From Isoperla grammatica (Eukaryota; Arthropoda; Insecta; Plecoptera; Perlodidae), in assembly GCA_945910005.1 (NCBI GenBank), contig OX246744.1:45650850-45714849 (forward strand): a DNA stretch of 64,000 nucleotides, in the 5' to 3' direction. Below, piece after piece: positions 44,193-60,726 of this stretch (the first letter of the stretch is position 1; every line of letters starts with the position of its first letter). Made by a program: the position numbers and the translations under genes. The notes beneath the pieces are model-generated. The model did not search any database, had not been told where the DNA came from, and saw nothing but the letters and a program-made list of their open reading frames with translations.

Positions 44193-45839
44193 GACTCCTT
44201 ACAGATACATACCGTATTACCGGTATGTACAATTGTTTAGTGCCAAGCTATGATAAACTGTAAACTTTTGCTGTATTTATGCATGTAATAATTTTTGTAA
44301 AAATAAAATTCTAGTTTGAAGTATATAAAAGTGTTTTTGTGCTGACCAAAGGGGGGTTGTTTCCGTGTGACAGCTCCCACATCCTTTTCTTTTAGGCCTA
44401 CAGAGTTTGGTGAATTATGCCATCACAAAGGATGGTAACAAGGATGTGTTAAGTGTTTCTCTGTACCATACTTTTAATAATAAAATCGTTGGGTGTCTTG
44501 GGAAATGCCGTTGAAACGTTCAGCTCGCGCGGCAATCTGTCGACTTCCAAGTAAACTGTTGGTCTTGACGGCTAATGACTACTCTGATGTCGTATGCTTT
44601 TACATAACCAAGAAGATAAGTGTGCACGGTTTTTAAATTGCATAAAAGCAGTGTTTAGATTTAAATCGATGTACGAATATTTAAGAAAAGTCACAAATTA
44701 GCTTACCAAACTAATAAATTTTATTTAAAAAATATGCCTAATCTAAACGACATGAGATGTTATGTTTCTACTAAAATTGGCATCAACTGTTTCTCCATGG
44801 CAACATACTCAAACATCACGTACGGTACGTTCCGAAAGCTGTTGAAAATGCTATAAGCATGCTTGGCCCGTACCGAAACCAATTGAATGTGCTTTAACCA
44901 GCGTTTCGTAACATGATTCCTGGGCATATTCAACATGTTGAATGTGCCCGAGGTTTTCACTTGAGCATTTTCAACAAGTGGTGGTTTTTGGTGGCATTTT
45001 AAAAATGCTCTATAGACGGACCTAACTTTCGGCTTAACTTAAGTGTAAAATTGTGCCAAAATCGTGTGTTTGCACATGTATTAGAGCCTAGTATATTTAA
45101 TTGATTTGACTTAACGCCACCACCACCATCAACCTTTTTAATTTTACTACACTGTTCTGTTTGACAGCTAATGTAGTGGGCGTGGCAAAACGACCTTGCG
45201 CCTAATTGGCCTAAACAGCCATGCCTATGCTTGAAGTGTTCCGTAAGTATATCGTGCTTATAGATGCTTTAACATGCTGGAGATTGCCAGGGGCAAAGCA
45301 TTTTCAACAAGTGACGGAACGCAGCCTAAAATGCCCAGTATAGGTACATACATACATATATAGACATACAAGGTACATAGATATAAGCTTTGTGAAAAAC
45401 TATCAATTGATTAGACCTTTATCAATGTGAATGTTCCTCAAGGAATGGTATAGTAGGGTTCTACTGTGACAAGACCAGAGTTGCCATAGCAACGAGGTAG
45501 ATTGTTCGGATTGTGTCCGTCGGAACGTAATCGGTTCCTGTGATGTACAAGTGGATAGAAAGTCATGATAAGTACACACAACTGCACGTTTACATGATCT
45601 CATTTATTACAGAAACATGTTTGCCAAATAAGATAATTAGATATTTTGCTTTATTTGCTCCTGTGAAACATTTTACATGGTTCAACTTCAAATGCTGGCA
45701 TAAATTTTGTACTTTGTTTACTGATGTAGGTACTGACGGACTTGGAATGACATAGATTCCAAATTCGAAGAATCATCATCCGTATCCGTAATATTTTTTG
45801 TACTCCTATATTTTATTTTGTTAAGGATGTTAGACATTA
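44193..45839. other. no gene supported; perfect X-box-like palindrome
   Basis: GTTGCCATAGCAAC at 45480-45493 matches an RFX X-box. A candidate minus-strand exon around it (acceptor tacatcacag at about 45540) is open in all three frames, so I could not decide whether it is coding. Confidence 0.3.
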
Positions 45840-45986
45840 AGGGTCAAATGTACTGTCGTTCCTGGTTTGCTCCTCAACTCAGGCTTTCCTCAGATAGCAT
45901 TGCCTCATGTGATTGGTGGTTGGGCAAGTCTCAGGAAAGGCTGAGTTGAGGAGCACGTGAGGAACGACTATGCATTTGACCCTATG
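45840..45986. mobile_element. MITE family L copy 2
   Basis: Inverted ends GGGTCAAATGTACTGTCGTT / GAACGACTATGCATTTGACCC (approximate) with inner ctcaactcaggctttcctca against its complement. Central gattggtggttgggca as in the copy at 13738. Confidence 0.75.
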
Positions 45987-48372
45987 TGTTTAGGGCATAA
46001 TGCCCCTTTCTATCAGCCTCCCAGCTTCTAGAACTGGAAAGTAAATAAAACTGTAATAATAAATAATCCTTGTGGTATAGTTCTTTTGTTGAATATTTAG
46101 AAGCAGTGGCTTTGTTACTTCGTAAAAAGTGCATTTTTGACTGAAATAGGTGGCCAGCACAAGGGATATTTGAAAACATTCCCCTCAACAATAAAAAAAT
46201 TGAACCTTTTTTTATGTTTTAAAATTTAAATGGCATTTCACTGCAGGACCAATGTTGGGGCTCTTCCAACATAGGTGACCAAAACGGGTTCAGACTTGTG
46301 ACATCTCAAAGGTGATCCCACTTTTGTTAAAATCATTGATAAAACAATCTTGCTGGTAATCTTAAATTACCATTTTTCATGAAATCTCATTTTTACTTTC
46401 GAGTTTCATTAGAAAAATTGAGCGTGTACGTTTCCTGTAATGGTCGAGTTGGCTTCCACTGATCTGACAGATCTCCGTGTTTTAAAGATGGATCACCTAC
46501 AGAACACGAACGTTCGGATAGACGGATCGAGTTAACTTTATGAAAGTAAGATGAACTTTACCCCCCCCCCCATCGATGTCGATGCAAATTACTAAAACGC
46601 CTTTTAGTTGTATAATAAAATATATTAGGTTGGAAAACTAACACAGATTACTCGGTACATCCAATGTTGTAACCGCTAAATGCACTCATCTATCTCATCT
46701 CATCTATCTATAAATCCTCTATATCTCATCTATCTATAAATCCTTCATCATCTTAATAAGATTCACATCTGGTAGTGGTTCAGTAAAACTGATTTCTGAC
46801 GTGTAACCCAATTCACAATATCGTACTAATTGTAAATCCTGGCTACAATCCAAATGTTGACGTTTACCAAATGGTATTGCAGTTAATACAACATGCATGC
46901 TACATGCACTTGTTAAATACCTAGTACAGTACCGTAAATACCTTGTTACATAATTATATGTACTTCCTGCTATACTAATAAAATGTAAACTCAGTGGCAT
47001 CATACTGAAATCTTAAATACCTAGTTCATAGTTAACCTATGCAAATCTGGTATTATATTTTTTTAAATGAAAACATTTTTGTTAACTAAAATTTTCAAAT
47101 ACTATTCATTTGGATATTATATAAAAAAGTATAAAACAATTCTATCTCCATTATTTTGTTTTTTATTCTAGACCTTTATTAAATAACAAAATAGTTACGT
47201 ATTACTGACATACATGCACACAATGGCTACTTGACTTTAGGTTATATTCACGGTCTTTGTGCCAAATGTGCCATTTGTGGGCTTTTAAGAAGAAGAAGAA
47301 GAAGATATTCATGGCCTTGGCCCAAATGGATTTGTACAGGGATGTGACAATGTAGAGAAAATAGAGAAACTTATATTAGTATTACTGGATATTCTTGTAT
47401 CCAAGCAGTAACTATTTAAAATGATGAAAAGTTTATTAAAATAATAAGAAGCATATATACACACTTAGACAAGAAGAACTCTTTAAAAGGTTCCTTCAAT
47501 TACGTCGTGGATTAGATTTCATATCTCTAACCACAATAATTATAATACATACATCTATTATGTAAAAAAGTGTATTAAGGTACTACACACTAAATGTACG
47601 GTACGACCGTACGACATCTGTACCGTTTTGGTGAAAACGTACATGTTCAACGTAGTTAGGCCTACGTACTTTATCTGGTAGCCCTATACGTAGATATGTA
47701 TTCTAGGCTTCAATAGTCTACATCGCTAAAAATGATTCCGCAGTCAAGTTGTCAGACCGTGGTCGCTACAGACGACATTTACTTGAGTACCTAGTCTATT
47801 TTTATAATGCGTACGTTGACGACTGAATGAAAACATGGCCAGGTACCAAAACGTAGTTTCGTATTCTTAAATCCAAGTATTTATAATACTTTTACTCATT
47901 GTAGAGTATTTATTACCCATGTCTAAGTTTTTCAAAAGAGTTGTACGAAAGCGAAAACAGTGCTTTGGTCACAAACTGGGACGGAATGAACAACATGTGA
48001 CCTTTTTTACAAATTCCGTACATGTCAATGTGGGACCATACGCGAGTACTCGCCTGTATTTAGTTATTAGTTAGGAATCAGATATCTTCAACAGACTTGC
48101 AAACAACGTAGGCCTAGGGCATAATCTCCGACAAACATTTTCAATTCAAGCATGTTTTTCTAAGTTGAAACTACACACACGAGCTATCAAAGTTTACATT
48201 AAATATATACATTTTTGTACAGAAAGTCCATTGAAAAACACATTAAATTACATTTGACTGTACAGCCTGATATTAGCATGTGGGATGAAATGAATGCATA
48301 TGCCCCATTAACAAGTGTAAATACCAATAATTTACATTTAACGGACTGATGCCTCTAGTAAACAATCAATCA
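45987..48372. other. no gene seen
   Basis: AT-rich. A C run at 46561-46570, a (CATCTATCT)-like run at 46685-46740 and a GAA tail near 47290-47304. No exon is supported. Confidence 0.3.
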
Positions 48373-48629
48373 TCAATTGGTTTGGTACAAGAAGTGATGT
48401 AAGCCATCTATAAAGAACAGCAAGAGTGTTTACTCACGATTCAGTTGAAGCTATCGTTGCGGTAGCAGTACAGTCATTCTGAATTAGTAACTTACTTTGC
48501 TTACTCACTTTTTTTAAACATGTCACTCAATAAATCTTTGTCAACGGTGATTGTTACATTCCGGAGGACTTCGATCCAATCTGATGGCAAAAGACTGCCA
48601 TAATACTTGCTAACGATGATCAATGTAAC
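48373..48629 (-). CDS. orphan exon pair, unidentified product
   Basis: On the minus strand an acceptor (attcatttag) precedes a 121-nt exon (48629-48509) ending in a strong donor GTGAGT. A second acceptor (gttctttatag) opens an exon from 48407 to a stop at 48373, and the phases fit. The joint frame reads about 51 residues beginning VTLIIVSKYYGSLLPSDW and ending HHFLYQTN. The first exon looks genuinely coding in composition. It starts in phase 0, as does exon 2 of the MPLKIP-like gene above it, so it could be an alternative 3' end of that gene or part of another gene. No domain is recognised. Confidence 0.33.
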
Positions 48630-48700
48630 CTAAATGAATAGTAAGTTACAACAAACTTACTGATAGGAAACCCAAGCAAGAAAAGTTATCTGTTATGAAC

Positions 48701-48706
48701 TTTATT
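48701..48706 (-). promoter_or_regulatory. polyadenylation signal for the MPLKIP-like gene
   Basis: AATAAA on the minus strand (TTTATT here), about 160 bp past the stop at 48865. Another AATAAA lies slightly nearer the stop (minus strand, about 48783). Confidence 0.5.
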
Positions 48707-48864
48707 TTGACACGAGTCAAACGCCGGTTTTACGTAGAGCGTTCCCTTAGTATCAAGAGTCAAGACATTGAATTTAGAAACTTTATTAGCGAAACTAGTC
48801 GACTTATGTCTTTCCTCGGCATGCATGACCTTAAATAAAAACGACAGTTGTAGTTGTTTAAAAT

Positions 48865-50068
48865 CTACGCAGAATCCTCTCCGACAGGTGTGTCAGTTTC
48901 TTGCGACTCGATTCCTTCGTCCATATCACTGTCGCTCGAGAGGTTTACGTTTAAAACGGACTTTGAATCTGTGTTCAACGTTTTCGATTGGAAACTGCTC
49001 ACGTTCATCTTTTCCCTAATTAGATCTGCCCATGGATCTACGTTCATCCAGGAACTGTAGAACACGGATATATCGCCATTGGACCTGTGGCCACGGTTCC
49101 CTCCACGATTACCACTACCCTGAAATTGGAGATTTATACAACTTAAAGATTAACCATGCCTACGGTCCACATATCAATCTGCTCTTAATTGCGATATACG
49201 TGCGTGGAACATAAATGATAGCAAACAAAGATTAGCGTTTAGTGAACGAGACGTGATCGGGAATGAGAAATTTGGAAACGCAAGAGATTGCGACACAAAG
49301 TCCCAATTAAATGTCCCGTGCGTGTTAATTGTACATCATTGTAAAGACAGAGTTAGCCTAGAACTTTGAATCTACAAACAAAAAGTGTGTGGTGTTTATG
49401 GGAGAGTCAAACATTCTTACCCTTCTATTGTTGTTGCGTGATGAGTTGTGAGATCTATCCGATGAGTTAAATTGTCCACGCGGACTATGTGGCGAGTTGA
49501 ATTGCCCACGCGGACTGTTTGGCATGCTACCAAAACTATTATTCCTGAAGTTGTTATGCCGAAACGTGTTGGGTACATGTCCGAAACTGTCGTTACCAGT
49601 ACTGCGATCATTCACGTTTTGTACCGGACTGTACCATTGGGGAATTGCTTCAGATGCCGGAGTGGAGTTATGCCCACGACGTCTACCTCCACGCCGGGTT
49701 TCAGGAGACATGTCATTCACCTGGGGCCCTCTCCAATGACCACCCCTACCCACTAAAGAAGGGTTAATGACCGAGTTGTCAACAGTTGGACTTGGCTTTG
49801 TGTCAAGCCCATGGTTAGGAGTTCGTTCGTTGTCTAAATTAGTTGGTCTAGGCCTACCCTGTTGCGGTCCTTCTACATTTAAAGCGAATCTATCTCCTGT
49901 GCCGTCGTGTGCAAGTTTTGGACTGCTCACTCCAATTGGTTTGAAGCCAGACTTGTCAACAGGAGGTTTGTATGGTGTGCTCCTTATTCCACTCAACGGC
50001 GACTTATAACTGAGTTTCTTCATGGCTGGTTTCACTGGTGTAAATCCAGAGTCTGGTTCATTAGCCAT
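48865..50068 (-). CDS. MPLKIP: MPLKIP/TTDN1-like protein
   Basis: Exon 1 (50068-49421, 216 codons, donor AAGG|GTAAGA) and exon 2 (49119-48865, acceptor caatttcag, stop TAG) join in phase 0 to 300 residues. The N-terminal two thirds is Pro/Ser/Gly/Asn/Arg-rich and disordered, with repeated NSPRGQFNSP-like segments and RG motifs. The C-terminal part contains ISVFYSSWMNVDPWADL, resembling the conserved YFKPSM-EDPW-L segment of vertebrate MPLKIP (about 179 residues). That protein is a nuclear factor phosphorylated in mitosis, interacting with PLK1 and affecting TFIIH-related functions in non-photosensitive trichothiodystrophy. The identity rests on this short motif plus composition; another RG-rich protein is possible. 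The acidic tail (SDSDMDEGIESQETD) is not in the vertebrate protein as I remember it. Confidence 0.55.
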
Positions 50069-50142
50069 AAAAACTAGGCCTATCGTTTACAATTATTTAC
50101 CTGAAATAATAGAAACTTTCACAAGAATAGGCCTACGCTATA

Positions 50143-50578
50143 GCCCATATCACACTACAATTGGAATCGTAGACTGGAGTCGCCAATTGCAATCACAATC
50201 TACAATTATCCAATCACACTTGACCAACTGTAAATCCTAAAATCGTTTAACTAGGAAATAAATTCAATAATAATAACTAATAAGACAAGCCTTAATCACA
50301 AACAAATATAAAATTAAACTTATTGGCTCTTTCTTTCCACTAAAGTAGTTGTTGCTTGAGGTTATGTTGTGACAGTGCTCAATTCGCATTTAACCGTTCT
50401 CCTTCCTGATTGGTTCACGTGACTCGGATCTACGATTCCCAATCTTATTTTAGAGCTCCGTCTATAAAAAGATTGCAACCGTAGACTGACTGAACTGAGC
50501 TACTGCGCATGCGCCGCCAATCGTAAGCTCGAATCTACGATTGCAATTGTCAGTTCGGAACCTAATGTGATATGGCCT
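50143..50578. mobile_element. element family M, tandem copy 1 (436 bp)
   Basis: Begins GCCCATATCACACTACAATT and ends CTAATGTGATATGGCC. The inner inverted pair cgattgcaattg/caattgcaatc and the ggaatcgtag segments repeat at both ends. It lies within 80 bp of the MPLKIP-like start codon, so it forms part of that gene's promoter region. Confidence 0.85.
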
Positions 50579-50595
50579 TATGTTTTCAAACAAAA

Positions 50596-51030
50596 GCCCA
50601 TATCACACTACAATTGGAATCGTAGACTGGAGTCGCCGATTGCAATCAGAATCAACAATTCTCCAATCACACTTGACCAGCTGACAATCCTAAAATCGTT
50701 CAACGAGGAAATAAATTCAATAATAATAACTAATAAGACAAGCCTTAATCACAAACAAATATATAATTAAAGTTATTGGCTCTTTGTTTCCATTAAAATA
50801 GTTGTTGCTTGAGGTTATGTTGTGAAAGTGCTCAATACGTATTTAACCGTTCTCCTTCCTGATTGGTTCACGTGACTCGGATCTACGATTCCCAATCTTA
50901 TTTTAGAGCTCGGTCTATAAAAAGATTGCAACCGTAGACTGACTGAACTGAGCTACCGCGCATGCGCCGCCAATCGTAAGCTCGAATCTACGATTGCAAT
51001 TGTCAGTTCGGAACCTAATGTGATATGGCC
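50596..51030. mobile_element. element family M, tandem copy 2 (435 bp)
   Basis: Nearly identical to 50143-50578 along its full length, in the same orientation, and separated by 17 bp. Confidence 0.87.
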
Positions 51031-51371
51031 TAAACATATTTTATCAGGGTAAGCTGGATCTGGATGTTATCTGTGCCACAGCCACCTTCAGACCTGCGTT
51101 CTCGCTGTGAGATCGACTAATCGATAGTCGAAAATCAAAAAGCCGCTAGATTTGAAACGCTCTCAATGTGATAGATAAAGAATAGTAGTGTTAATTAATT
51201 TCTGGTTAGTATTAAATGTATTATATAATATGTAATACGATTTAGATATAGGTAATATAGAACTTGAGAAATTCAAGCAGAATAGTATTCTTGAAGTGGG
51301 TAAAAGCTTTTTGAAATAAGGAAGGATTTGACATTTAGACTTGAAGGGTGAAATGGAGATTTTTAAAGGTT
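51031..51371. other. no gene seen
   Basis: A short plus-strand frame after an acceptor-like attttatcag near 51047 (about 20 codons) is too weak to call. The rest is AT-rich. Confidence 0.3.
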
Positions 51372-51510
51372 GGAATTCATAGTCGGCCCCTACACCTAGG
51401 GGCACCCATTGTTGCTATGGATTTGTTTTCTTTATGGGAAATAACATGCAAACAATTGTTACCTTGGTAACAATGGGCGCCCCTAGGTGTAGGGGCCGAC
51501 TATGAATTCC
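51372..51510. mobile_element. MITE family A copy 4 (139 bp, palindromic)
   Basis: Same length and nearly the same sequence as the copy at 3998, with the centre in the same orientation. A TAA duplication is not clear at this site. Confidence 0.9.
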
Positions 51511-53687
51511 AATTGTTTCATTATTTTTCTTTCTTTCTTCTTCTTTTCTTCAAATGGACCCTCCGTTGCTCGGTGGCAATATTAAGTCCTTTGATTGCAC
51601 TTAGCGGTAGACAACCAATGGGGAAAAACACAAACCGGAGTCAGGAAGAAAAGAAAAGAATAATTTCAAACATTTTATCTTTAATCATCGAGCCAATAAG
51701 TTGTGGTCAGAGCCACAGAACACAAGAAAAACATTTACATTTAAAAACAAGTTTATCAAGGTCACAAGAGTGACTAGTTTAGTTGTCATCTGTGTCCATT
51801 GTTGTCAAATTTCTTTGACGAGACTTGCTTTAAGCTTTACCTGCAAACAGTACAAGTTTACTCTTAATATCTTATCTCTACATCAAGACATTAATACTAT
51901 GCAACTTAATATTTCAGACAAGTTAAATCTGTTCCTATTTATTTATAACTGACATGAGTTGGTATACATTATTCACATTCTATAAGTGTAAGTACGAAAT
52001 ACAACTACATATTACTAACTACTGTACCTACTGTCGTACATAATCATTTGAATCATTAATCGGACTTCTGAGATTTTATTATCTAAAACTAGTCACCTTG
52101 GACATACCGTTCGTAACACTTTTTACACACAATACAACTGTATAAGGTCTTATCCCTTTCTGATCCAGCATATTATTCAATACAAATATTCAAAGGTAAT
52201 AATTTAATCTTATATATCTAATATTAATGTACACAGTCAATAAAATATTGTTAGTTCGTAATGTAATGTAGTGGAACGAATCTAACGCGACGAACCCGAT
52301 GACAATTATATGTAGATCAACTCTCAAGCAGTTTACTTATACCTCGGGGGTTAGAACAAGACGAAATCCAAATCCAAAGAATATCCAAAGAAGATAGAAT
52401 GAGAAAACTTGTATCGAGTTTGGTTCGTTGGGGTGCCGTACGTACGGGCTACCGTTGCGATTTGACTTCCGGCCGGTACAACCACGTTCTTGAAAAACAA
52501 CGCGCACCCTGCCGGCCGGATGGGCAAGATTCCCTTCGCAGTCGACAGCGAGCGTTCGCCAAACCCAATGCATGCAGACGTAGTGTTTATTCCCTCCCCC
52601 GCGCTACGCGCTCTCTGTGCGCGGGGGATTTCTTGGGTCTCGACGGCGTTGTGTAAACGAGAACGAAGAGTTTAGGTGTTTGCCACCGCGTCGATATAAA
52701 TACTTACCGTAATCACAACAGAAAATCAATATCTATGAAGCAGCTCGACGTGATCACTGCAACGAGAGCAGTATTGCTGAACTTTGCCTCTCTACGGGTA
52801 TCTATGTTATAACATCAGCCACCGCACCGCTCAAGATTATCTGATTTACTTCACTAGCTTACTTCATCGTACAGGATGCTTTCACCCCCCCCCCCCCCCC
52901 CCTCCCCTATTGTTTGACATGCATTACGAACACATACTCTTAATATGTACGATAAATTCAACGTGAAGACTAAAGACCATACAAGTAAGCTTTACCGTGT
53001 AAACCATAAAAGCAGAATCGTTCATTTGTGCGCGACTATATTTACTTTCTAAGACTTGGAAGCCATTATTAACCATTAAGCCATTATTAAGCCATCAAGC
53101 CATTTTAAGGCCCTTATTCACTGGCTCTGAAATTACCGCGATCCGTATGATGCAATGTTTTCGTGTACGACTAAACACCGCATCGCGACTTGATCAAAAG
53201 TATTCATCGTTTGCAGACGCTCATTGTACCCAGACGACGGAAAATAATTCTATTGATTTGTTAAGAAGAAGAAGAACGCAACCACCTATCGGAATGTCGT
53301 TACAGAGCAACGAAATAATGCCCTAGTAATGTGTACTCCAGCCAAGTAAGAACTCGATACTTTACAGCGGGCAGCGAATTGGTAGTTACGTCCCAGTTAA
53401 TACATAAACACGGAGTAAACCTAAGTATGTACGGTATTCAATAACACCTAGGAATCGACTAACACTACTACTATTATTGGTGAACTGTCACTAAGCTTAG
53501 ATGCATGGCCAAGGTGATAATAAATCTAAGTGGCTCCCGACAGAGCGTAAAACTAACGTTGACACAACTCGTTCCGAAGTGACGTCGTCTCAAAAGAATC
53601 AGCTTGGCATAATGACACTTGAATCCCAGGTGACATTTTGTAATTTTTCTTTTTTGCATTACTTCAAAGAGGTAACTCAGGGAACGC
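51511..53687. other. no gene seen; GC-rich island with perfect hairpin
   Basis: 51524-51555 is a pyrimidine-rich tract. 52420-52670 is GC-rich and contains a perfect 10-bp hairpin, TCCCCCGCGC (52595-52604) with GCGCGGGGGA (52619-52628). 52886-52902 is a C homopolymer. A (GAA)n patch lies near 53264. No exon is supported. Confidence 0.35.
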
Positions 53688-53973
53688 GCAACTGGTGTCA
53701 CATTCGGAATACTACAACAACGAAGCAAATGAATTGTACTGACGGACAAACAACCAGCTGTCAAAATAATAAAACTGCAACGCTATGAAGAAAAACAAGA
53801 CGTGTAACGATAGTAAACTGCTCGCCAGCTACAACTTTTAATGATGGACAACAATGTTGTGTTTGTTTTCCAAAATCAGGATATTATTTTATTTTTTGAC
53901 AGCTTTTTGTTTGTTTATCGATTCAATTAATTTGTTTCGCTTGTCGTATTTCGGTGTTGCTAGTAGCCTATAT
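53688..53973. mobile_element. foldback MITE family H copy 3, in the SDHB 3' flank
   Basis: Left end ggaacgcgcaactggtgtca, right end ggtgttgctagtagcctata, with inner acagctg/gacagct pairing. It holds the first AATAAA (minus strand, 53888-53893) downstream of the SDHB stop. Confidence 0.8.
53888..53893 (-). promoter_or_regulatory. candidate polyadenylation signal of SDHB
   Basis: AATAAA on the minus strand, 202 bp past the SDHB stop, inside the family H MITE. No closer canonical signal is seen. Confidence 0.4.
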
Positions 53974-54094
53974 AGGGTGTAAAAGTTCCTCGATAATCAG
54001 TCGGCATAGTTCACTCTCAGGATGGCAACAGCATCCGAGACGAGCCCGATCAGAACGTCGGGAGCCACGTGTCGTCCTAGCGGAGAACGCTGCC

Positions 54095-60300
<6,206 letters not shown>

Positions 60301-60726
60301 TTTTAAGGTTAGGCCTACCTACAAGACGATTGCGACGTCGGAGGGGGCGGAGTTTCGTAATCACCTGTGATTACGTAACGAAAACATAAATAGAAACTAT
60401 TGATAAGTAGGATTACGGATCTTGGGTTCACGACCACATTATTAAATATCCTAATTAAAAAGTTTAGGTAGATTATGTCATTAAATTACTTCTAAATACA
60501 TGAAAGTGTATTGTTGTTTAGAATTGTGGTTGTTGTTGTTGTTGAGATTGTTGTTGACATCTTTCAGCAGCTCTCGATGAGATGTTAACAAGGCGGTGAC
60601 TAAAGCGAGTGAACAGTATTTCCATTTCCGTTTTACACTTCTGTTGGTGTCTTTCCGGTTGCTGCCATTTTAGCCATAGCGCAGAGTTCTTGTTACACGT
60701 GTTGAATATTCAGCCTCTCTTGAAAA
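60301..60726. promoter_or_regulatory. shared divergent promoter region of SDHB and RPL15
   Basis: The 426 bp between the two start codons contain a GC box (GGGGGCGGAG, about 60343), a palindrome GTAATCACCTGTGATTAC (60359-60376), a GTT repeat near 60527-60556 and, close to RPL15, CTTTCCGG plus GCTGCCATTTT (a YY1-type motif in reverse). CCTCTCTT at 60714-60721 is pyrimidine-rich, like the 5'TOP tracts of ribosomal protein mRNAs, but the actual start site is unknown. Confidence 0.55.

Noticed and set aside
45403..45540. Candidate minus-strand terminal exon after tacatcacag
   Set aside because: All three frames are open and no phase-matched partner exon could be chosen, so coding status is undecidable.
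51048..51110. Short plus-strand exon after attttatcag
   Set aside because: Only about 20 codons with no upstream partner; the acceptor alone is insufficient.
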